A stretch of 64,000 bases of DNA from Qipengyuania qiaonensis (GCF_019711515.1 NZ_JAIGNO010000011.1:21745-85744); one strand, 5' to 3'. Counted from the stretch's first letter, positions 1 to 10,011 are shown. Numbers and translations: made by a program. Notes: generated from the sequence alone by a model not told the origin.

Positions 1-3000
1 GATGCTCACCTTGACACCGCGATCGGCAAGCTTCTTGGCCTCGCGCGCTGCTTCGTCGTCGACGAAGGCCCAATCGGGAGCGGTGATCCTGCGCGCGGTT
101 TCCGCAATCAGCTGACGCGGCGGGGTGTGGACCATAAGCGGATTGTCGAAGACGTCGGTCGCCTGCCGCCAGTAGGGATCGCCGGCAAGACCGCCATAGG
201 TCACCACCAGAGTAGGCGTGTAGTTCGACTGCGAGCCTTCCCAGAATTGCAACACGTCCTCGTAGAAGACCTCGCCCGGAACATTGTGCTCGATGGTCGA
301 ATTGCCGTCCGCAATGAGGTTCATATCCATGCCGAACAGCGATCCGCCCTCGGCCACGACCAGCATGTTCTCGGCGCGTGCGGCCGCGACGACCTGCTGG
401 CGCTGTTCGCGCCGGGGCTGGTTGTAGTTCTTGATCGAGATCCCGCCTTGCGCCTTGATCCGCCGGATATGCGCCAGCGCATCCTCGTAGCTGTCGATCC
501 GGGCATATACACTCGGTGCCTTGGCCCCGTACACGATCTCCGCGGTCGAGAAGATCCGCGGGGCGAGCAATGTTCCAGCCTGCTGACGCTCCGCAGCCGA
601 AAAGATCATGCTGGCGCTGGACGAAGGATCGTGGATAGTCGTGGTGCCCATGGCCAGGTTCTGGACCAGCGACCAGTTCTGCTGCGGCACGAGGTCGCCC
701 TCACCCTGCGGCCCGTGCGCGTGTGCATCGACGAGGCCGGGCATGATCGTCTTGCCGCTCGCATCGATGACCGTGGCACCCTGGGGCACCTCAATCGACG
801 AAGCCGGGCCGATGGCGGAAATCCGATCACCGGTGATGACTATGGTACCATTGGCGATTTCCCCCGCGCCGTCGCCGGCCATGGTGAGAATTTTTCCGCC
901 GGTAATAGCCACGGTTCCGCGCGGCTTGTCGGCAGCAACAGTGCGCTCGAGCGATGTGCCGCTGGCGGGTGCGGCGAATTTCGGCGCATCCTTGTCCTTC
1001 GGCGCGCTCGCAAACATCGAGGCCACGCTGGCGCGATAGAGGACCGGGCCCATCGACCAGGTGAGCATACCGCCGTCTTCGGTCCAACCGATATAGTCGG
1101 CTCCGCCTTTCGAAGCGCGGACGACCGGCAGAGAGCTGGCTTCCTCGCCTACCGTCACTGCCTGCCCACCGGGCAGCAGGGGCATGGCGAAGGCCTCGTA
1201 ATTCTCGCGGAAAGCGACGAAATCGCCGCGCGGGCTGACATGATATTCGGTCGCTAGTTCGCCTTCGGCATGAACCTGCCGCGCCTCGCCATCGAGATCG
1301 GCGGAAAGCAGTTGCAGCTTGTTTTCGTTGCGACCGAGCATGAAGACGCGATCATTGTCCGCTCCGAACTGCGGTCTTGTTGTATCCCGTGCGATGAGAA
1401 CCGGTGTGCCTCCCGAAGCACTGACGCGATATACGCCCTCGTTCTCGGAGAATTCGGGGGAGGTCAGATAGCCGCCCGAGCGTTTCTCGAACACGATCGC
1501 ATTGCCGTCGGGCGAGAAGCGGGGATGCGCGTAGTGACCTTGCATGCGGGTAACAGCACGGCTGTTGGAACCATTGGCATTCGCTGTCATGATCTGGCCA
1601 AGGCCGCTATCGGTCCAGCGAACATAGGTCAGCCGCCGTCCGTCGCGCGACCATGACGGCCACAATTCGAGCGCGTCGTCGTCAGCGGAGGTCAGCCGCC
1701 TGGCAGTGCCGCCGGCAACGGGTTTCGCATAGAGCTTGCCAAGGCTTTCGAACACCACCGTGCGCCCGTCGGGCGACACACTGGCGAAGCGCGGGATCCT
1801 GGCCGCGAAACTGTCGGGCGAAACGGGTATGGCCGGATGCGGTGCATCGGCCACGCCGCGCGTGTCGTCGATGCTGAACGGAATGACGCTGGCTCCGCTG
1901 CCATCGGCAGCCACCCGCTGCAATTTACCACCGGCCCACAACACGATGGAATTGCCGTCCGGCGTCCAGTCCATCAGCGGATAGAAGCCGTGGACGGCCC
2001 AGGTTTCCTGCATGTCCATGTCGAGATCGCCATAGACCATGCGCTGCTCGCCACTGGTCAGATCCTTGACCCAGAGTTCGGTCCGGTCCTTGTCGCGGCG
2101 GATGAAGGCGATACTCCTGCCGTCGGGCGAAGGTTGCGGACGCACCGCGCCGCCATAGCCGCTGACCGCCGTGGTCACATCGCCCGTCGCCAGTTCGTAG
2201 CGCTCGATGGCAAACGTACCCTGAGTGGAATCCTGGGCATATTCGAAGATCGGACCGGGGGTCACGTTGCGCGAATAATACACCGCCTGGCCGTCCGGCG
2301 AATAGACGGGCTCGCCCAATTCTTTCTGCAGGGTTTCGCTCGCCCGCTTTACCAGCTGGACCCCGCCCCCGCCGGAAACGTGGTAGATCCAGATCTCGCC
2401 TGTGCCGAGCGAGCGCTCGGTCGTGAAATGCTTCTTGGCCACGATATAATTGCCGTCGGGCGACCAGCTCGCCTGGTTTATGAGGCGAAAATCCTCCTTG
2501 GTCAGCTGGCGCTTGTCCGCGCCATCGGCGTTCATGATCCAGATATTGTCGCCGCCGCCCCGGTCCGAGGTGAAGGCAATACGGCGCCCGTCGGGCGAAA
2601 AGCGCGGCTGCACTTCCCATGCCAGTCCCTCCGCAACGCGCGTGGGCGAGCCACCCGAAATCGGCATGGTATAGATATCGCCGAGCAGAGAAAAGGCGAG
2701 CATGCGTCCGTCGGGCGAGACGTCGACGTCCATCCATGTGCCTTCATCGGTACGGATCGAAACCTGCCGGATGTTTGCTCCGCGTGGGGCCATGACATCC
2801 CACTTTTCCTCGTCCATGTCGGCGGCAGCAGGGTTGGCGGTTGCCGGAGCTGCCTGCACCGCCTGACCGCTGCCTTCCGCCGGGCCGTCCTCGGCAGACG
2901 CCTCGACCTCCTGCTCTTCGACCGGGTTCGGGCTAGGTTCGGGCTGCTGCGCAAAAGCGGCCTGGCTCGCAAAAAGTACGGCAAGGACGGAGGCGATACT

Positions 3001-3009
3001 GGTCTTCAC
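1..3009 (-). CDS. PD40 beta-propeller amidohydrolase, exported (3' end outside window)
   Basis: The frame is open from a GTG at 3009 to the left edge, at least 1003 residues, so the C-terminus is missing. An AGGAGA ribosome site lies just upstream of the GTG. The product starts with a signal peptide (cleavage likely after AAFA) and a Pro/Glu/Ala-rich linker. Many TolB-like PD40 repeats follow, each with the signature FSPDGR or a variant (for example PRFSPDG and PVYSPDG), over roughly residues 60-650. An amidohydrolase domain then begins with the metal-binding motif GLVDAHAHG near residue 760. Proteins of this architecture are usually periplasmic or secreted metal-dependent hydrolases of unknown substrate, some annotated as imidazolonepropionase-like or dipeptidase-like. 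The LacI regulator gene ends 22 nt upstream on the same strand, so the two may be cotranscribed. The fold call is firm; the substrate is unknown. Confidence 0.85.
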   Translation of the reverse strand, partial: MKTSIASVLAVLFASQAAFAQQPEPSPNPVEEQEVEASAEDGPAEGSGQAVQAAPATANPAAADMDEEKWDVMAPRGANIRQVSIRTDEGTWMDVDVSPDGRMLAFSLLGDIYTMPISGGSPTRVAEGLAWEVQPRFSPDGRRIAFTSDRGGGDNIWIMNADGADKRQLTKEDFRLINQASWSPDGNYIVAKKHFTTERSLGTGEIWIYHVSGGGGVQLVKRASETLQKELGEPVYSPDGQAVYYSRNVTPGPIFEYAQDSTQGTFAIERYELATGDVTTAVSGYGGAVRPQPSPDGRSIAFIRRDKDRTELWVKDLTSGEQRMVYGDLDMDMQETWAVHGFYPLMDWTPDGNSIVLWAGGKLQRVAADGSGASVIPFSIDDTRGVADAPHPAIPVSPDSFAARIPRFASVSPDGRTVVFESLGKLYAKPVAGGTARRLTSADDDALELWPSWSRDGRRLTYVRWTDSGLGQIMTANANGSNSRAVTRMQGHYAHPRFSPDGNAIVFEKRSGGYLTSPEFSENEGVYRVSASGGTPVLIARDTTRPQFGADNDRVFMLGRNENKLQLLSADLDGEARQVHAEGELATEYHVSPRGDFVAFRENYEAFAMPLLPGGQAVTVGEEASSLPVVRASKGGADYIGWTEDGGMLTWSMGPVLYRASVASMFASAPKDKDAPKFAAPASGTSLERTVAADKPRGTVAITGGKILTMAGDGAGEIANGTIVITGDRISAIGPASSIEVPQGATVIDASGKTIMPGLVDAHAHGPQGEGDLVPQQNWSLVQNLAMGTTTIHDPSSSASMIFSAAERQQAGTLLAPRIFSTAEIVYGAKAPSVYARIDSYEDALAHIRRIKAQGGISIKNYNQPRREQRQQVVAAARAENMLVVAEGGSLFGMDMNLIADGNSTIEHNVPGEVFYEDVLQFWEGSQSNYTPTLVVTYGGLAGDPYWRQATDVFDNPLMVHTPPRQLIAETARRITAPDWAFVDDEAAREAKKLADRGVKVSI

Positions 3010-3031
3010 GGCGGTCTCCTGAAGGCGAAAG

Positions 3032-4060
3032 TCAGCGCACGCTGGCGCGTTCGACGAGATGGACTGCGACCCGTCGTTCGGGACGGTCGTGTTCGGCGGC
3101 AAGCGCTGTATCGATCAGCAGCATGCCGGCCTGGGCGAAATCGGGTTCCACAGTGGTCAATGGCGGGGCGCTGAATTCCCCCGAACCTAAACCATCGAAA
3201 CCGATGACCCCGACATCTTTGGGTACGGAAATGCCGCGCGAAGCGAGTTCCTCCAGCGCGCCCAGCGCCATCGCATCGCAGGCGAAGAACAAGCCGTCGA
3301 ACCCCGCGCCACCCTCGACGAGCTGGACGATGGCGTTGCGGCCTTGCGAAACGCGGTCCTCGCCCTCGCTGACTACAGCGTCCGCGGGGGCCAGTCCTGC
3401 GGCTTCCATGGCACTGCGGTACCCCTCGTAACGCTCGCGAAACTGGCGCTGGGACGATGCCGTGTCGCCGACGAAGACAACCTGTTTGGCCCCACTTCGG
3501 ACAAGCCTCTCTACGGCAAGCCGTCCGCCGTCGCGATTGTCGGACCGCACCCACAGGCTGTCGTCGAAGGGCGAGCCCCAGAAGGCCATTTTGCCCGATT
3601 TGTCGGCACAGGTTCGAAAATAGGTCCACGCGGCCTCGTTGGTCGCCGTGCCGATGATCACCACGCCGTCTGCCTGCCGCCGCGCGACGTAATGCCCGAA
3701 GAACTCTTCGGGCTTGGCCTGAAAGGATACCAGCGCCTCGTATCCGCGCTCTGCCGCGGCGGCGCAGGTGCTGCCCAACAGACTGTAGTAAAAAGGATTG
3801 ATCGCTGCCGGCCCCTGGCTTTCACGACCGATGACGACGATTGCAATCGTCCCGGTCTCTCCCCGTCGCAGGCCAGCCGCGCGAGCATTGACATGGTATC
3901 CAAGTTCGTCGGCGGCCAGTTGTACCCGGCGGCGGGTCGCCTCGGTGATCGTTTCGCTTCCCGACAGCGCTCGACTAACGGTCGACTGACTTACTCCGGC
4001 CCGTTCGGCGACATCGATAGAGGTTACCCTACGCATCCCGGGCTTATCGCTGTTAGTCAT
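3032..4060 (-). CDS. LacI-family transcriptional regulator
   Basis: A 342-residue protein with an N-terminal LacI helix-turn-helix (residues about 12-35, with VSQSTVSRALSG) and the hinge region. A periplasmic-binding-protein-like effector domain fills the rest. The length is normal for the family. The ATG at 4060 has a GGGGAG ribosome site about 12 nt upstream. It would be a cytoplasmic DNA-binding repressor responding to a small ligand, usually a sugar or nucleoside. It lies directly upstream of the exported amidohydrolase gene on the same strand, 22 nt away, which suggests that it controls that gene and itself. I saw no convincing palindromic operator in the 129 bases upstream. Confidence 0.9.
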   Translation of the reverse strand: MTNSDKPGMRRVTSIDVAERAGVSQSTVSRALSGSETITEATRRRVQLAADELGYHVNARAAGLRRGETGTIAIVVIGRESQGPAAINPFYYSLLGSTCAAAAERGYEALVSFQAKPEEFFGHYVARRQADGVVIIGTATNEAAWTYFRTCADKSGKMAFWGSPFDDSLWVRSDNRDGGRLAVERLVRSGAKQVVFVGDTASSQRQFRERYEGYRSAMEAAGLAPADAVVSEGEDRVSQGRNAIVQLVEGGAGFDGLFFACDAMALGALEELASRGISVPKDVGVIGFDGLGSGEFSAPPLTTVEPDFAQAGMLLIDTALAAEHDRPERRVAVHLVERASVR

Positions 4061-4189
4061 TTTTTACAGGCTCTCCCCTATGATTGTCGCCCTAACGCAG
4101 GCGTTTGGCGAAAGCGAGAGCGAAGCTTTTCTTGTGCGAAGACCTTCGTGATCGCCAATGCACGTCAAGGGGTAGAACGAGGGCCGGGA

Positions 4190-4495
4190 ATGTCCGTGGA
4201 TCATCGCAGGGAAGCGCGCCATGTAGTCACGGTTGCGGGTCGCTATCGCCCGCGACAGGGTGGTGCACGCGATGTCTGGATAAAGGACATTTCGGAATAT
4301 GGCTGCAAGTTCTTCGACCGGTTCTCTGTACTCCAGACCAATTCGGCGATTCTCGTGAAAGTCGGCAATGTCGGACCAATCCCTGCCGACGTGAAATGGC
4401 GAAAACAGCACATCGTCGGGGCCGAGTTCGAGCAGCCTCTGCACCCTAGCGTGCTGGACCATATCATCCGCGAGATGGACCAAAGCGAAAGATAG
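4190..4495 (+). CDS. PilZ-domain protein (c-di-GMP receptor)
   Basis: A 101-residue protein made of a single PilZ domain. The c-di-GMP-binding signatures are visible: RREARH near residue 6 (the RxxxR arm) and DISEYGCKF near residue 32 (the [D/N]xSxxG motif). The ATG at 4190 was chosen because it places the RxxxR motif at the N-terminus, as in short PilZ proteins; the same frame is open much further upstream without protein-like content. Single-domain PilZ proteins are cytoplasmic receptors that couple c-di-GMP to motility or exopolysaccharide export. It stands alone, divergent from the LacI gene. A link to the polysaccharide region 33 kb away is only a possibility. Confidence 0.8.
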   Translation: MSVDHRREARHVVTVAGRYRPRQGGARDVWIKDISEYGCKFFDRFSVLQTNSAILVKVGNVGPIPADVKWRKQHIVGAEFEQPLHPSVLDHIIREMDQSER

Positions 4496-4603
4496 GCGAG
4501 GGTGTCTGCCGTGAACCTGAAGAACACTTAGGTTGCGCACTGCAACCGAGACTGGCGCTTAGGCGAAGTCTGGGTTACGTTCTCCTCACTTGGGAGAGCA
4601 AAA

Positions 4604-6112
4604 ATGAAAAACATGGCCACCGATTTCGACGTGATGATCGTGGGTGCGGGGATTTCCGGCATCGGCATGGCGGCCCATATGAAAGAGAAGGCTCCGAACC
4701 ACGGCTTCGTTATCGTCGAACGACGCGAAAACCTTGGCGGAACCTGGGATCTCTTCCGCTATCCCGGCATCCGGTCGGACAGCGACATGCACACGCTGGG
4801 CTTCGATTTCGAGCCGTGGAAGCATGAAAAATCGATAGCCGATGGCCCCTCTATCCTCGAATATCTCGATCGCATCGTCGACGAACGCGATATCCGCAAA
4901 CATATCCGTTTCGGCCACAAGGTCCTCGCTGCCGACTGGCAGGAAAACGAGGCGCGCTGGCACGTCACGCTGGAAACTTCCGATGGCGAAAAGAAGCATC
5001 TTACCGCCAACTGGCTGTATCTCGGCTCAGGATACTACGACTATGACGAGCCCTACGATCCCGGCTTCGACATCGGCGAATTCGAAGGGCAGGTAATCCA
5101 CCCACAGTTCTGGCCCGAGGATCTCGACTATGCAGACAAGCACGTCGTCGTCATCGGCTCGGGTGCAACCGCCGTCACCATCGTCCCCTCGATGGCCGAC
5201 AAAGCGGCCAGGGTCACCATGCTTCAGCGCACGCCCACCTGGATGTTCAGCCGCCCGGCGAAGGATGCGCTGGCCAATTTCCTGCGCAAGATCCTGCCCG
5301 AAAAAATCGCCTATCGGATGACGCGGTGGAAGAATATCACCTTGCAGGACTACAGCTTCAAGATGGCGCGCAACAAGCCCCAGAAGGTGAAGGACGGTCT
5401 GCACAAGCGCATCAGAAAATCGATGGGGCAGGATTGCGACCTGGCTCCCTTCACCCCGCCCTACAATCCTTGGGAACAGCGCCTGTGCCTCGTACCCGAC
5501 GATGATCTGTTCGAAGCGATGAAACGCGGCAAGGCCGATGTGGTCACCGGCCGGATCAAGGCTTTCGAGAAAGGGGGTGTGCGCCTGAACGACGACAGCT
5601 TCCTGCCGGCCGACATCGTGATCACCGCCACTGGCCTGAAGCTTGCTGTGGCAGGCAAGATCGCCCTGTCGAAGAACGGCCGGCCGATCGATCTGGCGCA
5701 GCATTTCTACTACAAGGGGTGCATGTTCTCGAACGTGCCGAACCTGGCGGTGGTGTTCGGCTATCTCAACGCGAGTTGGACTCTGCGAGCCGACATCAAT
5801 TCCGATTTTATCTGCCGCGTCCTCACCGAAAGCAGGGCCAGGGACGCAGACGTTGCCGAACCGGTGCTGTCCCCGCAGGCCGCGGCGGCAATCGAAGAGG
5901 ACGACATTTTCGACTTCTCTTCCGGCTACATCCAGCGCGGCAAGCATATCATGCCGCGCAACGCCGTGGCCTATCCCTGGCGGCTCAATCAGGAATATGT
6001 CCTCGACCGCAAGCGTATGAAAGAAGATCCGGTTGACGATGGACTGCTGGAATTTCGTCGTCATGGGGCCAATGCACGCGGAGCCGACGAGCAGCTCGAA
6101 GCTGCGGAGTAG
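4604..6112 (+). CDS. FAD/NAD(P)-dependent flavin monooxygenase, Baeyer-Villiger type
   Basis: A 502-residue protein with an N-terminal FAD-binding Rossmann motif GAGISG (residues 14-19) and the GGTWD segment typical of Baeyer-Villiger monooxygenases. The fingerprint FEGQVIHPQFWP lies near residue 161 and matches FxGxxxHxxxW[P/D]. A second dinucleotide motif, VVIGSGATAV, for NADPH lies near residue 182. Such enzymes insert oxygen next to a ketone, or hydroxylate, using NADPH and O2. The ATG at 4604 follows a GGGAGAG ribosome site. It lies 33 nt upstream of a CinA-like gene. The substrate cannot be deduced. Confidence 0.87.
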   Translation: MKNMATDFDVMIVGAGISGIGMAAHMKEKAPNHGFVIVERRENLGGTWDLFRYPGIRSDSDMHTLGFDFEPWKHEKSIADGPSILEYLDRIVDERDIRKHIRFGHKVLAADWQENEARWHVTLETSDGEKKHLTANWLYLGSGYYDYDEPYDPGFDIGEFEGQVIHPQFWPEDLDYADKHVVVIGSGATAVTIVPSMADKAARVTMLQRTPTWMFSRPAKDALANFLRKILPEKIAYRMTRWKNITLQDYSFKMARNKPQKVKDGLHKRIRKSMGQDCDLAPFTPPYNPWEQRLCLVPDDDLFEAMKRGKADVVTGRIKAFEKGGVRLNDDSFLPADIVITATGLKLAVAGKIALSKNGRPIDLAQHFYYKGCMFSNVPNLAVVFGYLNASWTLRADINSDFICRVLTESRARDADVAEPVLSPQAAAAIEEDDIFDFSSGYIQRGKHIMPRNAVAYPWRLNQEYVLDRKRMKEDPVDDGLLEFRRHGANARGADEQLEAAE

Positions 6113-6145
6113 CAATCGCGCGCATGCCGCGTTACGCCACCGTCC

Positions 6146-6904
6146 ATGACCGAACGCATCTACACCGCCGGACTCGTCGTCATCGGCGACGAGATCCTGT
6201 CCGGCCGCACCCACGACAAGAACATTGCGCAGGTCGCAAGCTGGCTCCAGGTGCAAGGTATTCGCCTGTCCGAAGTGCGCGTGGTCCCGGATGTAGTGGA
6301 GCGCATCGTCGAGGCGGTGAATGCGCTGCGCGAAGCCTATGACTACCTCTTCACCACGGGCGGGATCGGTCCGACGCATGATGACATCACGGTCGACGCG
6401 GTAGCCGAAGCGCTTGGCGTTTCGGTGATCGTGCATCCCGAGGCGCGCGCAATTCTCGAGAAGTATTATACCAGCCGCGATCTCGAACTGACCGAGGCGC
6501 GATTGCGCATGGCGCGCGCGCCCGAGGGGGCGGAGCTCATCCCCAACCGCATGTCGGGCGCGCCGGGTATCAGGATCGGCAACATTCATCTGATGGCGGG
6601 CGTACCTCACATCACGGCGGGAATGCTCGACGCGCTGACCGGGACGCTGGAAGGCGGTGCACCGCTGCTGAGCGAGACGATCGGTTGCTGGACGCCCGAG
6701 AGCGAAGTCGCCGATATTCTGCGGCAGGTGGAAAAGGCGCATGTGGACTGCCAGATCGGCAGCTACCCCTTCTTCCGGGAGGGCAGGGTGGGCGCAAACT
6801 TTGTCATCCGCTCAACCGATCAGGCCGAACTCAAGAGCTGCGTCGACAGCCTCTGCGACGGGCTTGCGACCGCGGGGTTCGATTTTACCCCCGGCGGAAT
6901 CTGA
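6146..6904 (+). CDS. CinA-like molybdopterin-binding-domain protein
   Basis: A 252-residue protein consisting of a MoCF_biosynth (MoaB/MogA-like) domain with the hallmark TTGGIGPTHDD near residue 70. It corresponds to the N-terminal half of competence/damage-inducible protein CinA. The C-terminal nicotinamide-nucleotide amidase domain of full-length CinA is absent, which is common for this short alphaproteobacterial form. It is probably cytoplasmic and acts on a nucleotide-like substrate, possibly as a pyrophosphatase; the exact reaction of the short form is unsettled. It lies 33 nt after the monooxygenase gene and 59 nt before the DUF2339 gene, on the same strand. Confidence 0.85.
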   Translation: MTERIYTAGLVVIGDEILSGRTHDKNIAQVASWLQVQGIRLSEVRVVPDVVERIVEAVNALREAYDYLFTTGGIGPTHDDITVDAVAEALGVSVIVHPEARAILEKYYTSRDLELTEARLRMARAPEGAELIPNRMSGAPGIRIGNIHLMAGVPHITAGMLDALTGTLEGGAPLLSETIGCWTPESEVADILRQVEKAHVDCQIGSYPFFREGRVGANFVIRSTDQAELKSCVDSLCDGLATAGFDFTPGGI

Positions 6905-6963
6905 GCAAGCCTTTCCCGTTGTATAACACCCCGATAGGACAGGGGCGGAGGCGTTAGCGACGC

Positions 6964-9909
6964 ATGGAATGGCTCTTCATCTTCGGCCTCGCAGGAATGG
7001 TGGCCTTCCTTTGGAACCGGCTCGACCGCGCCGAAGAGCGCCTTGCAAGGCTCGACGACCTGCAGGATCGCATGCTCGACATGATGCACATCATGCAGCG
7101 CCGGCCGGTAGAGCAAGCCGCGGATCGTGCTCAAACCGTCGAACCCGAGCAGGAGGCCGATAGCCGGCCGATCTCCGTCCCGACCGTCGCCCTGCGTCGT
7201 GGCGAGGATGAGACCGTGTCCCAGCCTGTGCAGGATGAGGAGCAACCTGCGCCCGCAGCTAAACCGGAGCCGGAGCCGGCGAGCATCGAGGAAGCACCCG
7301 ACCAGCCGCTCCTCCGCGGCTTCGGTTTCGACCTGGAGGACGTCTTCGGCCGTCGCCTGCCGATCTGGTTGGGAGGGGTCACGCTCGCCGTCGCAGGTGT
7401 CTTCCTTGTCCGATATTCGATCGAGCGCGGCCTTATCACTCCGCTGTTCCGCGTCATCATGGCCTTCCTGTTCGGCGGGGCGCTGATCGCAGGCGCCGAA
7501 GTCGCCTACCGTTTCCGCGAGAAGGTGGCGGACCCGCGCGTGGCGCAGGCGCTGGCGGGTGCCGGGCTCGCAACGCTGTATGCCGGGTTCTACCTCGCGG
7601 GCACGCAATACGGGCTGATCGGGCAGACGCTCGCTTTCCTTGGGCTTGCGGCGGTGACCGCCGGGGCAATCGCCTTGTCCTTCCGCTTCGGACTGCCGAG
7701 CGCAGTATTGGGACTGGTCGGAGGGTTCGCTGCCCCGGCCCTTGTTGGCGGTGAGGAAGCCAACCTCCCATTGCTGGCGCTCTACCTCGGCCTCGTAACG
7801 GGCGGGTTGGTCTATGCCGGTCGCCAGCAACAGCGCGAGTGGATGGGGATCGCCGCGCTGGTCGGCGGCCTCGGCTGGGGCGCCGTGCTCCTGCTGGCCG
7901 GCGATCCGGGCTTCACCGAAGTGCTTGCGCTGGGCCTCTATTTCGTCGTTCTCGGCGCGGTCATGCCGGCGCTGGCCGATGCCGGTCGGTTCGAAACACC
8001 CTTGCGCCTTGTCGCGGCACTCGTGGCGAGCGTACAACTGGCGATGCTCGTCGACCAGGGCGGCTATTCGCCGCTCGCTTGGGGGCTATACCTGCTGCTC
8101 GGCGCGACACTCGCCTTCTTCGGCTGGAAGCGCCCCGAGATGCGCGAGGCCAATGGGATCGCAGCACTGGTCGGCACGTTGCTCTATGCGCAATGGGACC
8201 TAGTCCTGCCGAGCGATTTCGTCTGGGTCGGAACCGCGCTGGCTGCCCTCTTCGCGGGCGTGCCCCTCGCTTTCCTGCGCAATGGCTCGGACCGGATCGT
8301 CGACCGCTTGCAAGTCGCGCTCGTTCCGCCTGCGCTGGCCGCCGTCGCCTACGGGACCTTCGGCGATTTCGAAGCCGACGCCGCCGAATGGTCTCTGGCC
8401 ATCGCGAGCGGTGCGCTGTCGCTGTTCCCCGCCGCAGGTGCGTGGCTGATCCGCAAGCGCGAGGACCGGCGCTGGTTCGCGGGTCTTACCGGCTCCGCAA
8501 CCGCGCTCGGTTTCGCGGCGCTCCTCATGGTTACGCCGGGCTGGAGTGCACCGCTGATGGCCGCGCTGGCATTGACCCCGGCCTTTGCCCTGCTTCATCG
8601 CGTCGGCGACACCGCCATCGCCCGGCTATGCTCGATCGGTGCCGTTGTCGCGCTAGGCGCGCTGCTCTCGACCGGAGCATTTGTCGAAGAGGCAGCGCTG
8701 CTTGGCGGAGATGCCGGTGCAACGGTGGTCTGGCAGGCGATGCTGCGGTGGGTCGCCGCGGCCGCACCGTTCGCTGCGCTGGCCATCCTCGCTCGCGAAC
8801 CGGCGATACGTCATAGCGGCGAGGTGTTCGCCGCGGCGCTCGCTTATGGTGCCATAGCGCAAGTCCTGCCCGCCGATATACTGCCATGGGCTGCTGCTCT
8901 TGGCGTCTTCGCGATCTGGCGCTTCGCAACCACGAGGCACGCGGCGCAGGGTATGCTTACCTTTATTGCCTTCTGCTGGGCGTTGGTCCCTTTGTTCGCC
9001 TGGCTCGGCGCAGGACTTGCTTCGCTGGCAGCCGATCCGGTTTTCGTGACCGACCTGCCCTCGCCCAGATCGGTGGTGACGCGCATCCTCCCGCTTGCAG
9101 CGGCGCTGGCAATCCTGCCGTCGCTGCGCGGTATCCGGGCTTTCGCGGACCTGCAGCCGGCATGGCTTGCAGCGCCCTTCCTGCTCGTCGCGGCGCACGT
9201 GATGTTCAAGCAAGTGCTTGCCATAGACATCGAGACGCGCTTCGTTTCGCTGGGCCTCGCCGAGCGGACGATCTGGGAAGCACTGCTGCTCGGCCTTGGC
9301 TGGCTTGCCTCTGCCGGCCTCGCCCGCTTCCGGCCACAGCGCGGGCTGGCCGTGGCGCTCGCAAGTGCCGCGCTGCTCCACTTCGCCATCTACACCGGCT
9401 TGCTGCACAATCCGCTATGGGATCGCCAAGCGCTCGGCCACTTGCCGGTCGCGAACCTTGCGCTGGCCGCTTACGGCGTCGCCATTGCCGCCGCGATCCT
9501 GCTGCGGCGCTGGATGGGCGGGCGGATGCGCATCGCCCTCGAAGGCGCCGCGATAGCCCTGTCTGCCCTCATGGTGCTCACCCTCTTGCGACAGGCGTTT
9601 GCAGGATCGGTGCCGGCGGGCGTGCCAATGTCGCAGACCGAAGATTTGATGCGGAGCCTTGCGGGCATCCTGCTTGCGCTGTTCTACCTTTTCCTCGGCA
9701 GCCGCCTCGGCGAGCGGAGCTGGCGGGTCGGCTCGCTGGTCCTCATGCTGGTGGCGGTGGCCAAGGTGTTCATCGTCGATGCCGCCGGTCTCGAAGGCCT
9801 GCTGCGCATCGCGAGCTTCATGGCGCTGGGCTTCAGCCTGATCGGCATCGGCTGGGTCTATTCGCGGCAATTGCGGAGCACGCCCGCGCCCGCAAGAGCG
9901 TCACAATGA
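6964..9909 (+). CDS. DUF2339 polytopic membrane protein
   Basis: A 981-residue inner-membrane protein. An N-terminal hydrophobic helix (residues 2-18) is followed by a short coiled-coil-like segment (EERLARLDDLQDRMLDMMH) and an acidic, Pro/Glu-rich linker to about residue 115. From about residue 130 to the C-terminus there is an almost continuous series of hydrophobic helices, more than twenty. This layout is that of DUF2339 proteins, whose function is not established; a role in cell-envelope biology has been suggested. A terminator hairpin follows the stop codon. Confidence 0.82.
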   Translation: MEWLFIFGLAGMVAFLWNRLDRAEERLARLDDLQDRMLDMMHIMQRRPVEQAADRAQTVEPEQEADSRPISVPTVALRRGEDETVSQPVQDEEQPAPAAKPEPEPASIEEAPDQPLLRGFGFDLEDVFGRRLPIWLGGVTLAVAGVFLVRYSIERGLITPLFRVIMAFLFGGALIAGAEVAYRFREKVADPRVAQALAGAGLATLYAGFYLAGTQYGLIGQTLAFLGLAAVTAGAIALSFRFGLPSAVLGLVGGFAAPALVGGEEANLPLLALYLGLVTGGLVYAGRQQQREWMGIAALVGGLGWGAVLLLAGDPGFTEVLALGLYFVVLGAVMPALADAGRFETPLRLVAALVASVQLAMLVDQGGYSPLAWGLYLLLGATLAFFGWKRPEMREANGIAALVGTLLYAQWDLVLPSDFVWVGTALAALFAGVPLAFLRNGSDRIVDRLQVALVPPALAAVAYGTFGDFEADAAEWSLAIASGALSLFPAAGAWLIRKREDRRWFAGLTGSATALGFAALLMVTPGWSAPLMAALALTPAFALLHRVGDTAIARLCSIGAVVALGALLSTGAFVEEAALLGGDAGATVVWQAMLRWVAAAAPFAALAILAREPAIRHSGEVFAAALAYGAIAQVLPADILPWAAALGVFAIWRFATTRHAAQGMLTFIAFCWALVPLFAWLGAGLASLAADPVFVTDLPSPRSVVTRILPLAAALAILPSLRGIRAFADLQPAWLAAPFLLVAAHVMFKQVLAIDIETRFVSLGLAERTIWEALLLGLGWLASAGLARFRPQRGLAVALASAALLHFAIYTGLLHNPLWDRQALGHLPVANLALAAYGVAIAAAILLRRWMGGRMRIALEGAAIALSALMVLTLLRQAFAGSVPAGVPMSQTEDLMRSLAGILLALFYLFLGSRLGERSWRVGSLVLMLVAVAKVFIVDAAGLEGLLRIASFMALGFSLIGIGWVYSRQLRSTPAPARASQ

Positions 9910-9913
9910 GAAA

Positions 9914-9937
9914 GGGCCGGAGGTTTCCCCCCGGCCC
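9914..9937. terminator. Bidirectional hairpin terminator between DUF2339 gene and rplA
   Basis: GGGCCGG and CCGGCCC form a 7-bp stem around a 10-nt loop. On the plus strand a pyrimidine-rich GTCTCTTTCT tract follows; on the minus strand CTTTCTC follows. The hairpin lies between convergent genes and could end both transcripts. Confidence 0.65.
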
Positions 9938-10011
9938 GTCTCTTTCTGCACTACCGCCTTCGGCTATTTGAGCGCGAACCGCCCTCAAGTAGCGAAGCGA
10001 TAGGGCACAAG

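Noticed and set aside
127..3174. Plus-strand frames of 376 and 445 residues over the first gene
   Set aside because: They are antisense to the continuous PD40-amidohydrolase frame, which has a signal peptide, repeats and metal motifs.
5027..6742. 571-residue open frame antisense to the monooxygenase and CinA-like genes
   Set aside because: It mirrors two clear genes, has low-complexity His/Arg/Asp-rich content typical of antisense frames in GC-rich DNA, and no ribosome site.
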